This document shows positions 47,538 to 55,531 of a stretch of DNA of 64,000 bases, piece by piece. The notes beneath the pieces were generated by a model. It was not told where the DNA came from. It did no database searches and saw nothing but the letters and a program-made list of their open reading frames with translations. The first letter of the stretch is position 1. Every line of letters begins with the position of its first letter. This DNA comes from Colwellia psychrerythraea (GTDB lineage: Bacteria; Pseudomonadota; Gammaproteobacteria; Enterobacterales; Alteromonadaceae): the NCBI RefSeq assembly GCF_000764185.1, contig NZ_JQEC01000004.1, positions 1 to 64,000 on the forward strand, in the 5' to 3' direction. The translations under genes were made by a program, and so were the position numbers.

Positions 47538-47596
47538 TGCTAATAATTGTATCGCCTTGCTTACCTCACCTGACAGATTATGAATCACTATCTGTA

Positions 47597-48355
47597 TTAT
47601 TGATGTTTTGATATTATTTCGTTAATTTTTCCTTGGTCAAGCAAACGCTGAAAACTGTTAAATATTTTGTTTATTAATTGTTCATCGACAGACTGCTTAC
47701 TTAAGGCAAAATACACAGGGTTCTTATGAAATATTAACGGTGGAAACCAAACATTGCTAAATTTTTCATCGTTATTTATGCCATGAATAACATGACGCTT
47801 TGCTTCTAAAAAACCACTTATTCTACCGCGTTCGAGCAGCTTTAATTTTATGTCATTATTGGGAACATGGACAAATAACTCGGTATACTTTTCATTATCG
47901 ATCAACCTTTGTATTGCCTCACCATAATAGGCGTTTCGTTGTATAGCTACTGGTTTATCTAATTTAAGAATATCATCAACTTTAGTTAAGTTATGTTCAA
48001 CAGTTTTATAGGTGGCAAAAACTATCTCTTCATTGCGAATAGGGCCGATAAAGTAATATAGAGGCTCTCTTTCTGGCGTTTTAGAGACGTTAATCATTAA
48101 ATCAATTTCACCTCTCGCGAGCATTAATAAAGCTCTTGCCCAAGGCGTTTCTAATATATTGAAATTACAATCAGCCTCATTCAAAAGAGCTTTTGTGAGG
48201 TCAATATCAATACCAAACCATTCATCATTGTGGCTTTTATGGGACTCAGGTGAAAAGTGCTCCAAGCGAATGTCCAGCTGGCAGCTATAAGCGTTAAATG
48301 TTATGAAACAAAGAAATAACAGGGAGCACTTTCTCATGAGTTTACTCAAATTCAT
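47597..48355 (-). CDS. Periplasmic type 2 amino-acid-binding-like protein (SBP 2)
   Basis: A 252-residue exported protein (signal peptide about 1-23, SYS) of the SBP_bac_3 type: WFGIDIDLTKALLNEADCNF (about 46-65), TPWARALLMLARGEIDLMIN (about 70-89), and a C-terminal FQRLLDQGKINEIISKHQ helix. Two Cys residues (25 and 64) may bond. Like SBP 1 it lacks transporter genes and adjoins the hybrid kinase (convergent, 59 bases). The two are related in family but not near-identical. Confidence 0.83.
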   Translation of the reverse strand: MNLSKLMRKCSLLFLCFITFNAYSCQLDIRLEHFSPESHKSHNDEWFGIDIDLTKALLNEADCNFNILETPWARALLMLARGEIDLMINVSKTPEREPLYYFIGPIRNEEIVFATYKTVEHNLTKVDDILKLDKPVAIQRNAYYGEAIQRLIDNEKYTELFVHVPNNDIKLKLLERGRISGFLEAKRHVIHGINNDEKFSNVWFPPLIFHKNPVYFALSKQSVDEQLINKIFNSFQRLLDQGKINEIISKHQ

Positions 48356-48513
48356 TCACTCTTTTTCAGTATAGGTTGATAAAAGAAGATGTTCTAACAA
48401 AGCATTGGCGTAACTCTGTCTTGGTGATTGTAGGTAGGAATATATTACGATCAAATCGGAAAATTCTTCTGGCAATAAAAAATAGGGGGCTTGGTAGAGT
48501 AATGACTTTCTGT

Positions 48514-49119
48514 TTAGTGAGTTTTTATTTGGTATTGCTTTAATAATCTAGCAACACTTTTTTTAAATAATGCATCAGAGGCATTAATTGGCGCTGTGTG
48601 TTGCGTAATTGCATGACCCAAATATAAGCTGTAAAGTTCATAAGCAATGGCGACGCTTTCAATATCAGCGGTTAATTTATTTTGCTCAACACAACGTACA
48701 ATTCTATGGGTGAGGTAGTTGATCAACCTATTTTGTTGATCAATAGTAAAAGTTCTTACTTTCGATGGCGGCCGATTTTGAAATTCAACAACGGCTTTAA
48801 TAAAAGGGCAGCTTACTTGGTGTTCTTTAAACATTTCACTGGTCCAATCGGCCCAGTTTTCGAGCAATGTTATTACGTGATCAAGAGGATCTTCTCGCCA
48901 TGCAGTTTTTATTACTCGTTCTCTAAATAATTCTTCACCAAATTCTAATATGGCAATTTGCATATCTTCTTTGTTTTCAAAGTGCGAAATAACCCCTGTT
49001 CTTGATAAATTACATAACTTAGAAACTGTACCTATAGTTATATCGGCAAGGCCATATTTACTGCTATGTATTATGCTTTGTTTAAGTATTTCTAAACGAG
49101 TGCGTTCGCCTTTGTTCAT
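48514..49119 (-). CDS. TetR/AcrR-family regulator, second gene of hydrolase operon
   Basis: A 201-residue regulator: N-terminal TetR HTH (about 6-55: ADITIGTVSKLCNLSRTGVI) and a helical ligand domain with C-terminal tetrameric helices (about 80-200, VSCPFIKAVVEFQNRPP). Its ATG overlaps the stop of the upstream alpha/beta hydrolase by 4 bases (ATGA), so the two are translationally coupled. It likely represses this operon and others in response to a small lipophilic ligand (inference). Confidence 0.88.
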   Translation of the reverse strand: MNKGERTRLEILKQSIIHSSKYGLADITIGTVSKLCNLSRTGVISHFENKEDMQIAILEFGEELFRERVIKTAWREDPLDHVITLLENWADWTSEMFKEHQVSCPFIKAVVEFQNRPPSKVRTFTIDQQNRLINYLTHRIVRCVEQNKLTADIESVAIAYELYSLYLGHAITQHTAPINASDALFKKSVARLLKQYQIKTH

Positions 49120-49988
49120 TGGGAAGAGAGAACCTGAGTTATATTATTAATGACGTTAGTATCGCTTAATATTCTTCTATGACCAAGTCCTTGTGTTTCA
49201 ATTAAAGGAGTATTTTCTTGTTTTAAGAACTGTGTAACGTCTGCAAAGGGTGCATATCTGTCTTGGCGATCATGAATAAAAGTTAAATCGAAGGCTAACT
49301 TATCACGGTTACTTTCTGTCGTTAATTGTTGCCATGATTTACCATGCTTATGGCTGATACTCTCTAGTACTCGCGATAGCAACTTGCTTGAAATTCCCGC
49401 TTGTTCCACTTTTTCAAACATTAACTCGAAAAAATTAATGGGTGAGGAAATTAGAATGATTTTTTTGTTTGCTAATAAGTAACTAGGTAAATTTAATGTG
49501 GCAATCGCCCCCATAGAGTGGCCAATAACCGCGCTAACCTTGATACGCTCTTCATGAAAGTGTTCTATAAGTAAATCAAGAGATTCAATAAAGCTGAGTA
49601 AATGTGATTTACTGCCTGTTGATTTACCATGACCAATATGATCAATTGCGGCTATTACATAACCTTGCTCGGTTAATGCAATGATCATTTCCTCAAAACT
49701 ATTACTGTTATCTCCCCAACCATGGCTGACTATAATAACTCGGCTACCAGTGCCAAATAGGTTAATGTGAGCAATGCCCATTGATGTTTGTAAGTTTAGC
49801 TCTTTTGTTGGCTTGATCTGCTGAAAGTCATACTTACGTCTACTATAAGGTTTCATTAATATATTCTCCCCTAGAAAAGAACTAAACCTAGGCGCTAACC
49901 TACTCAATGTTGCGGTCATGCTTCGTGCAATTGAAGCTAAACCAAACTTTGAACCAGCATTGTTAAAATAACTAAACTTCATATCCAT
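49116..49988 (-). CDS. Alpha/beta hydrolase (serine esterase/lipase-like)
   Basis: A 290-residue alpha/beta hydrolase. HGWG oxyanion loop at 89-92, nucleophile Ser158 in VIGHSMGAIA, an acid residue in FIHDRQDRYAPF and the His in GLGHRRIL near the end. There is no signal peptide. A substrate cannot be named. Overlap with the TetR gene (4 bases) shows one operon, with this gene first. Confidence 0.88.
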   Translation of the reverse strand: MDMKFSYFNNAGSKFGLASIARSMTATLSRLAPRFSSFLGENILMKPYSRRKYDFQQIKPTKELNLQTSMGIAHINLFGTGSRVIIVSHGWGDNSNSFEEMIIALTEQGYVIAAIDHIGHGKSTGSKSHLLSFIESLDLLIEHFHEERIKVSAVIGHSMGAIATLNLPSYLLANKKIILISSPINFFELMFEKVEQAGISSKLLSRVLESISHKHGKSWQQLTTESNRDKLAFDLTFIHDRQDRYAPFADVTQFLKQENTPLIETQGLGHRRILSDTNVINNITQVLSSQ

Positions 49989-50157
49989 TATCCGTAAATA
50001 AAAATAGTACGACTGTGTTTTTATAATAGTTAGACTGTACTATTTTGTAAAGGTTTTGTTGCTCGGTAAATGATATTTAGTAGGAAGGGTTTACTAGGCG
50101 ATGATCATTGGCATATTAGTTTGAAGGGATAAAGGTTCCCGGGCTTCAGTTTTATTA

Positions 50158-50185
50158 GTAAGCATAATGTATAAATTATGCTTAC
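50158..50185. terminator. Perfect hairpin downstream of the MATE gene
   Basis: GTAAGCATAAT (50158-50168) pairs perfectly with ATTATGCTTAC (50175-50185) around a 6-base loop, 85 bases after the MATE stop codon. Only a short T tract follows on the minus strand (AATAAAAC), so termination is plausible, not certain. Confidence 0.5.
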
Positions 50186-50269
50186 TTTGATTGTTAACAA
50201 AGCAGATTAGTGTTCTAGCTAGCTGATAGCTTTACTTTTCTTTAGCGTATCATCAGGCTGGTTAGATAC

Positions 50270-51655
50270 CTAATTATTCGCTGAATGGGTATTTATTGAT
50301 AAATTATTGGGTAAATTAGTTTCCGGCAAGCGCTTGTTAAACTCTCGTTTTAAAAAGTAAAAACTTACCGATGCTTGAATACAAACAGTTAGCACTGAGA
50401 CATACCAAAGTTGTTCTATCTGAAAACCATCTTGTTGTGATAACCATAAAGCAGGAATAATAAAAGTAATCAAGCGCGTTGCAGTACTAAATAATGCAGG
50501 CATAGTATTACCGAGCGATTGAAACATACCCGAGCAGGTAAAAACTATGCCTGAGGGTACAAAATTCCAGCAAATTATTTGTAAAAACATCACACTAATT
50601 AACAGTACTTCTTTGTCATCAGAAAAACCTTGTACCATTAATTCAGCTTGGCTTAAACACGCTAAAGTGAGCATCGCCATCAGCGAGCAAGTCATAATGG
50701 CAGACCAAGTAAAGGTTTCTCTCACTCTTCGATAATTTTTGGCGCCAAAGTTTTGCCCTGCAATAGCTGGTGCAGCGAAGGCTATAGCCATTGCCGGTAA
50801 AAATAATGATTGCATAATGCGTGATCCTAAGCCAAACCCAGCTTGTGCATCGGCGCCAAAAGGTTGAATTAACCAATAAATGGTGGCCATATATACAAAC
50901 ATCAAAAAGAATTCGCCACCTGCGGGTAAACCGATAGCGAGTAGTTTTTTAATACGGGGTAGATTAATACGCCAAAGCGTGAAATTAACGCTGACGTATT
51001 TATCTGAAACTCTAAAGTAATAACATAAGAGGACTACCGCAAAAATAACCGATATTGAGCTAGCAAAGCCAGCGCCAGCAATACCCATTTCATAACTCGT
51101 TCCCCAGCCAGCTATCAATATTGGCGACAAGATAATGTTCACCAAAATAGAGAGTGTTTGAATAACCATAGTTGGCTTAACAATACCGGTACCACGTAAT
51201 GCTGCGCTAATAGAAACCATTAGAAACTGTAAAGCCATACAGGGAATAAACCAATGCAGATACGCTAAGCCCATGTTCACAGTATCTACGTCTTGTGATA
51301 TTAAGCTAAGGTAAGCCTCGGCTCCTAAATAGCCAATAATACAAACCACAGCACCAGTGACAGTTGATATCATCATGGATTGATTAAAGGTTAAATTAGC
51401 GTCTGTTTGATCCTTTGCGCCCACAGCATGAGAGATAAGTGCAGCAGTACTAACATTAAGTATTTGGGTGAGTGCGAAGATTAAAAACATGGCATTACCC
51501 GCCAAGCTCAAGCCAGCGAGGGCGGCAGCTCCTAATTTACCAACAAAGTATAAGTCGACGATAAAATAGAGTGTTTGAATAAACATGCCTATCATCATGG
51601 GTAATGCCATGTTGATTAGGTGTTTAGGGATTGAGCCTTGGGTAAGATCTTTCAT
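50270..51655 (-). CDS. MATE-family multidrug efflux transporter
   Basis: A 461-residue inner-membrane protein with about 12 hydrophobic helices, in two MatE halves (about 12-175 and 235-400). The N-terminal signature SIPKHLINMALPMMIGMFIQ (about 8-27) and the second-half LAIGLPAGGEFFL are typical. It would export cationic drugs or metabolites in exchange for sodium or protons. It is monocistronic; no regulator adjacent. Confidence 0.92.
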   Translation of the reverse strand: MKDLTQGSIPKHLINMALPMMIGMFIQTLYFIVDLYFVGKLGAAALAGLSLAGNAMFLIFALTQILNVSTAALISHAVGAKDQTDANLTFNQSMMISTVTGAVVCIIGYLGAEAYLSLISQDVDTVNMGLAYLHWFIPCMALQFLMVSISAALRGTGIVKPTMVIQTLSILVNIILSPILIAGWGTSYEMGIAGAGFASSISVIFAVVLLCYYFRVSDKYVSVNFTLWRINLPRIKKLLAIGLPAGGEFFLMFVYMATIYWLIQPFGADAQAGFGLGSRIMQSLFLPAMAIAFAAPAIAGQNFGAKNYRRVRETFTWSAIMTCSLMAMLTLACLSQAELMVQGFSDDKEVLLISVMFLQIICWNFVPSGIVFTCSGMFQSLGNTMPALFSTATRLITFIIPALWLSQQDGFQIEQLWYVSVLTVCIQASVSFYFLKREFNKRLPETNLPNNLSINTHSANN

Positions 51656-51874
51656 CTACTATGAAATCCATTGTTATGTAACTATTTGAAGAAAAGTAAT
51701 GCCAGCCGCTAAAGCTCTAACCCGCTAACATAGCGCATCTAAGTACTTAAATATATTTTAATTGACTAGGCCATCGGGGAATAAGTAGTGCTATTTCGCT
51801 TAGCGTAAAAAGGGACTTGGTTTTTTAATTACTTTCTTAAGTGTAAGGAAGCTTTAACAGAGGAGTTATAGGTA

Positions 51875-51914
51875 ATAAAAAGACAAATATTTAGCCCTAT
51901 TAGGCCAAATATTT
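51875..51914 (-). terminator. Terminator of the SDR gene
   Basis: AAATATTT (51885-51892) with AAATATTT (51907-51914) and GCC (51894-51896) with GGC (51903-51905), 6-base loop and one mismatch. On the minus strand it is followed by GTCTTTTTATT. It lies 26 bases past the SDR stop codon. Confidence 0.65.
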
Positions 51915-51940
51915 ATATTTTTATTATGTTTTCAGCCTTA

Positions 51941-52693
51941 TTATATAATTGGATTCACATTGATGCCGCCATCAATATTATATTCTGAACCTGTAATAAA
52001 TGAAGCATCGTCAGAGGCTAAAAATGACACCAATTTAGCTATATCTTCTGGCTGGCCAAATCGTTTAAGTGGGATTCGACTTTCTATCGCAGCGGAAAAC
52101 TCACTTAGCTGCTCTTCGGCCATGCCGGTTTTAGCAAATATAGGGGTGTAAACTGGGCCAGGATTAACAGCATTAACGCGTATTTTACGTGGAGCTAATT
52201 CTGTTGCTGCAGTACGAGTATATGAATTTAAAGCCGCTTTTGAGGCCGCATAAATTGCCGTGTTTGGCATACCCGTATAGGCATTAATCGACGAAAGATT
52301 AATGATAGAGCCGGAGTCATTAATAAGAGGTAAAAATTTTTCAATGGTAAATACAGCGCCCTTAAAATTTATGCCCATTTGATTATCAAACATTTCTTCA
52401 GAAGCTTGACCTACGGGAGCAGGGCTAAATATTCCGGCATTAACGAATAATATATCTATCTTGGCAAAGTCAGCTTTTATTTGTTCAACGAGATTATCAA
52501 TAGCTGTTAAGTTAATTACATCAGCCACTATGCCAGTTACGCCCAATTCAAAAGCAGCGGTTGCAACTTTATCGGCATCTCTGCCTGTGATTATCACCTG
52601 AGCACCTGCTTCTTTAAACTGTTTAGCCGTGGCATAACCAATACCGCTATTACCACCTGTTACCACTGCAACTTTACCTGTTAAATCATTCAT
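51941..52693 (-). CDS. SDR-family oxidoreductase
   Basis: A 250-residue classical short-chain dehydrogenase. NAD(P)-binding TGGNSGIG (12-19), NAG (85-87), catalytic Ser135, Tyr148 and Lys152 (YAASK), and the C-terminal PEDIAKLVSFLASDDASFITGSEYNIDGG, split here into short parts, are all present. The substrate is unknown. It is divergent from a tetR gene with paired operators in between, so this is a classic repressor-enzyme pair, possibly for an aldehyde, ketone or quinone substrate (inference). Confidence 0.93.
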   Translation of the reverse strand: MNDLTGKVAVVTGGNSGIGYATAKQFKEAGAQVIITGRDADKVATAAFELGVTGIVADVINLTAIDNLVEQIKADFAKIDILFVNAGIFSPAPVGQASEEMFDNQMGINFKGAVFTIEKFLPLINDSGSIINLSSINAYTGMPNTAIYAASKAALNSYTRTAATELAPRKIRVNAVNPGPVYTPIFAKTGMAEEQLSEFSAAIESRIPLKRFGQPEDIAKLVSFLASDDASFITGSEYNIDGGINVNPII

Positions 52694-52733
52694 CTTTTAT
52701 TTCCTTAAATATGTATAGTATTAATATTATTCT

Positions 52734-52747
52734 GTACCGATCGGTAC
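52734..52747. promoter_or_regulatory. TetR operator site 1
   Basis: GTACCGATCGGTAC is a perfect 14-bp palindrome in the SDR/tetR intergenic region. Together with site 2 (29 bp centre to centre) it is the expected target of the adjacent TetR. Confidence 0.75.
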
Positions 52748-52752
52748 GAATA

Positions 52753-52781
52753 TTGACAATCTATACCTATCGGTACATAAT
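52753..52781 (+). promoter_or_regulatory. tetR promoter
   Basis: TTGACA (52753-52758), a 17-base spacer and CATAAT (52776-52781) make a near-consensus sigma-70 promoter aimed at the tetR gene. Operator 2 lies in the spacer, so the repressor should block its own transcription. Confidence 0.75.
52763..52776. promoter_or_regulatory. TetR operator site 2
   Basis: ATACCTATCGGTAC matches operator 1 at 12 of 14 positions; its right half-site CGGTAC is identical. It lies between the -35 and -10 of the tetR promoter. Confidence 0.7.
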
Positions 52782-52821
52782 TGCAAATGTAATTTAAGGT
52801 TTGTTTATTTTGGAAATATTT

Positions 52822-53418
52822 ATGCCAGCAGGTCGTCATCGAAGTTTTGATAAAGAGTTAGCTCTGGAAAAAGCAATGTTAGTCTTTTGGAAAAATGGTT
52901 ACCCGGGCACCTCATTAACCGATTTAACTACGGCAATGGGGATTAATAAACCTAGCCTTTATGCGGCATTCGGTAATAAAGAGAGGTTATTTAATCAAGC
53001 TCTGCTTTTTTATTTGACTAAACATGGCTCATATCATTCAGAGCACTTGTTAGTTATTAAACAGTGTTTAAAAAAGCGAGTGGAAAATTACCTGCTCTCC
53101 ATTGCTAAGATGTTGACAGATCCCGATTTGCCTAAGGGCTGTTTTATTTGTCTGAGCACCTCTGAATTGGCGGGATCTTGTTTACCTCAGCAAACCTCCA
53201 GTGAGGTTAAAGGGATAAACCAACAAACTTTATCATTTTTACATGATTTTTTTGAGAAAGAAAAAATAGCTGGTCATGCCGATAAAGAAGTTGATGTGGG
53301 GGCAATGGCCAATTACTTGTTAACTTTGCAGTTTGGCCTTGCCGTTGCAGCAAGAAATGGCAGTGATTTGGCCGCGCTTAAAGAAGTTATAACTGTTTCT
53401 ATTGGGATATTTAACTAA
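52822..53418 (+). CDS. TetR/AcrR-family repressor of the divergent SDR gene
   Basis: 198 residues from ATG 52822, chosen because the family starts MPAGRHRSFD; an in-frame TTG at 52801 would add 7 residues. TetR HTH at about 8-55 (GYPGTSLTDLTTAMGINKPS, LYAAFGNKERLF). Ligand domain from about 75 on, with a CFICLSTSELAGSC segment holding three cysteines. The GYPGTSLTDL and KPSLYAAFGNKE segments match the widespread redox/electrophile-responsive subgroup, so cysteine sensing is possible (inference). Its last 99 bases overlap, in the opposite direction, the gene at 53320. Confidence 0.9.
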   Translation: MPAGRHRSFDKELALEKAMLVFWKNGYPGTSLTDLTTAMGINKPSLYAAFGNKERLFNQALLFYLTKHGSYHSEHLLVIKQCLKKRVENYLLSIAKMLTDPDLPKGCFICLSTSELAGSCLPQQTSSEVKGINQQTLSFLHDFFEKEKIAGHADKEVDVGAMANYLLTLQFGLAVAARNGSDLAALKEVITVSIGIFN

Positions 53419-54336
53419 TATTGTAAGAATCATCATCAATAAACCGTACAGTGAATAGCTACCACCATGAATGTATGCCTCTTCATAATACTCTACATAT
53501 TCGACATCATAATCACTACTCTCTAAAGGCAAAGCATATAAACTATTGCTGTCATCACTGCTATAAGAAGCAACAATATTGGCGTAACCATCTTCATAAA
53601 TATCAATGAGTACATCGTAATGATTAGGATTAAAGCCCTGACTTAAGGTGCTATAGACTTCAAATTCATCATCAGAGCTCTCACCATGAATTACAAAATT
53701 ATCGGTAGTGTAATAATGCTGCCAAGGGCCACCATTTTCACTCAAATACAATTCGGCATAAATCACCGCTTCATCATGTGGATTATAGGTAATTAAATCG
53801 GCATCAAAGGTCACACTAAAGGTTTGGTAATAGCCATCGCTATCATAATCTTCTATTAATTGTGAGTAAGCTTCATAAATGACAAAATTGCCATCGGTAA
53901 AACTTTTACTAGTGTTATTACTGCTGGGTGTTGTCGTTATGTATTTAGCTAAATTAACTGCAGCCAGTTTTCGATATTTTTGACGCTTTTGATTATTTAC
54001 TGCAGAGCGGGTGATGGCTAAGGCCTTATTTTGTTCTTGGTCACTATCGCCAACTTTTATTCTTTGTTTGATTTGTTGCAGTATTATTTCCGCGGACGAC
54101 TTGCTTATGGCATTAGCGGATTGTCCGCTAGAAAAGCTTTTAATAACATCAGTTGTTACGCTATATTTTTCATCACCTTTAGCTATATCAGCTTGCTCTG
54201 CAAAGCTTGGTACAGTTATTAACGTTAGCGCCAACATCAAAACTAGCTGCATACTGGTAAGTATTATTGGCGATAGTTCTTCAGCGTTTTTGAAAAAAGA
54301 TTCTCGGGATAAGTATTTGATAAATTGGTTCATCAT
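53320..54336 (-). CDS. Choice-of-anchor H family exported protein with GlyGly-CTERM-like tail
   Basis: A 338-residue exported protein; AAGGGG 6 bases upstream of ATG-ATG supports the start. A hydrophobic signal segment lies at about 26-46. Residues 135-285 form a repeated Tyr/Asp-rich beta domain typical of choice-of-anchor H proteins (DYDSDGYYQTFSVTFDADL). Near residue 291 a HGGSYSLYG motif begins a hydrophobic helix and then KYPNRN, as in rhombosortase-processed GlyGly-CTERM anchors. After that, a further 20-25 residues (ending CCNGKAKLQS) are unusual for such a sorting tail and lie inside the tetR gene on the other strand. Confidence 0.78.
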   Translation of the reverse strand: MMNQFIKYLSRESFFKNAEELSPIILTSMQLVLMLALTLITVPSFAEQADIAKGDEKYSVTTDVIKSFSSGQSANAISKSSAEIILQQIKQRIKVGDSDQEQNKALAITRSAVNNQKRQKYRKLAAVNLAKYITTTPSSNNTSKSFTDGNFVIYEAYSQLIEDYDSDGYYQTFSVTFDADLITYNPHDEAVIYAELYLSENGGPWQHYYTTDNFVIHGESSDDEFEVYSTLSQGFNPNHYDVLIDIYEDGYANIVASYSSDDSNSLYALPLESSDYDVEYVEYYEEAYIHGGSYSLYGLLMMILTILVKYPNRNSYNFFKRGQITAISCCNGKAKLQS

Positions 54337-54544
54337 GAACCCCTTGTTACGTTGATTTAACTCTATTAAAACGTAAGTTAGATGAACTCAAGCTGAACAT
54401 TTCAGTTGCGACATACTCATCATAAAGCTGTATTCAGCGTCAGTTCAGGTAAGTTTTTGTATCATTCAGGGAAACTTAGTTTATTTGCAACAGACATTCT
54501 TTTACACTGACTGTTATATAGAGTTTCCTGCATTAGGGTTTTAG

Positions 54545-54814
54545 ATGAAATTACCAGTTTTTTTATTAGTGTTATTAATGAGTGTGCTTACATTAAGTGC
54601 AGGCGATGCATGGTCAGTAGAAAAAACAGTAAATAAAAAGGTCACTAGCTCAAAACAAGCAGCAAAGATCGTACAAAATAAATATGGCGGTAAAGTGTTA
54701 AAAGTTAATAAACAAAAAAACAACGGCAGTTATAAAGTCAAAATTGTAAAACCTAACGGCCAAGTGGTTTCTAAAAAGGTCAACGCAAAGACGGGTAAAA
54801 TAGAACAGCACTAA
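54545..54814 (+). CDS. Exported PepSY domain protein
   Basis: An 89-residue protein: signal peptide (about 1-23, cleavage near AWS), then a single PepSY-like domain (about 33-88): SSKQAAKIVQNKYGGKVLKV, VKIVKPNGQVVSKKVNAKTG. Many Lys residues make it strongly basic. It is the first gene of a cluster with a two-component pair (31 bases to the response regulator). PepSY proteins next to PhoPQ-like systems are thought to modulate the kinase, or to be its regulated output (family knowledge; role here inferred). Confidence 0.85.
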   Translation: MKLPVFLLVLLMSVLTLSAGDAWSVEKTVNKKVTSSKQAAKIVQNKYGGKVLKVNKQKNNGSYKVKIVKPNGQVVSKKVNAKTGKIEQH

Positions 54815-54845
54815 GGTAAAAGTTAACTTAAAAGGACAACTTGTT

Positions 54846-55523
54846 ATGCGCTTACTTTTAGTTGAAGACGATCATGCCTTGCAGCAAGAACTTCAACAAC
54901 AATTACAGTTACAAAACTATTCGGTAGATGTTGCTGCTGATGGCGAGGTTGCGTTGTTCCAGGGCATTGAATATGACTATGACATTGCTGTTATCGATTT
55001 AGGTTTACCTAAAATAGATGGAACTACCGTTGTGAGAACTTTAAGGGAAAAAGGCCGAAATTTCCCCATTCTAATTCTTACAGCTAGAGATAGGTGGCAA
55101 GATAAAGTTGCCGGCTTAGATGCTGGGGCTGATGATTACCTGACTAAACCTTTTCACGTTGAAGAGCTGAGCTCACGTTTAAATGCATTGATAAGGCGCA
55201 GCGCCGGTAAAGCGAGTTCGACCATCAATAATGGTCCTTTTATTTTAGACACTGCTACCTCACAAGTATTAGTCGAGCAAGTTAGCGTTAGTTTAAGTGC
55301 TCATGAATTTAAAGTGTTTAAATACCTAATGTTACATGTAGGAGAAGTGATTTCTAAAACCACTTTAACTGAGCATATTTACGATCAAGACTTTGATTTA
55401 GACTCTAATGTCATTGAGGTGTTTATCAGGCGGTTACGGAAAAAGCTTGACCCTAACAGTAAACATAACTTTATTGAAACTAAACGTGGCCAAGGTTATC
55501 GTTTAATTAACTTCGCTGTTTAG
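54846..55523 (+). CDS. OmpR/PhoP-type response regulator
   Basis: A 225-residue regulator: receiver domain (about 1-115) with acidic pocket EDD (7-9), phosphoacceptor Asp51 (VIDLGLPKIDG) and Lys in DYLTKPF, then a C-terminal winged helix (about 128-222: LSAHEFKVFKYLMLHVGEVI and VIEVFIRRLRKKLDP). It resembles PhoP and QseB. It lies 31 bases after the PepSY gene and 8 bases before the kinase gene. Confidence 0.94.
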   Translation: MRLLLVEDDHALQQELQQQLQLQNYSVDVAADGEVALFQGIEYDYDIAVIDLGLPKIDGTTVVRTLREKGRNFPILILTARDRWQDKVAGLDAGADDYLTKPFHVEELSSRLNALIRRSAGKASSTINNGPFILDTATSQVLVEQVSVSLSAHEFKVFKYLMLHVGEVISKTTLTEHIYDQDFDLDSNVIEVFIRRLRKKLDPNSKHNFIETKRGQGYRLINFAV

Positions 55524-55531
55524 GTGTATTT

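Noticed and set aside
44331-48355. ABC amino-acid transporter operon
   Set aside because: Binding-like proteins are present, but no permease or ATPase genes are near; ybiT is an ABC-F ribosomal ATPase, not a transporter component.
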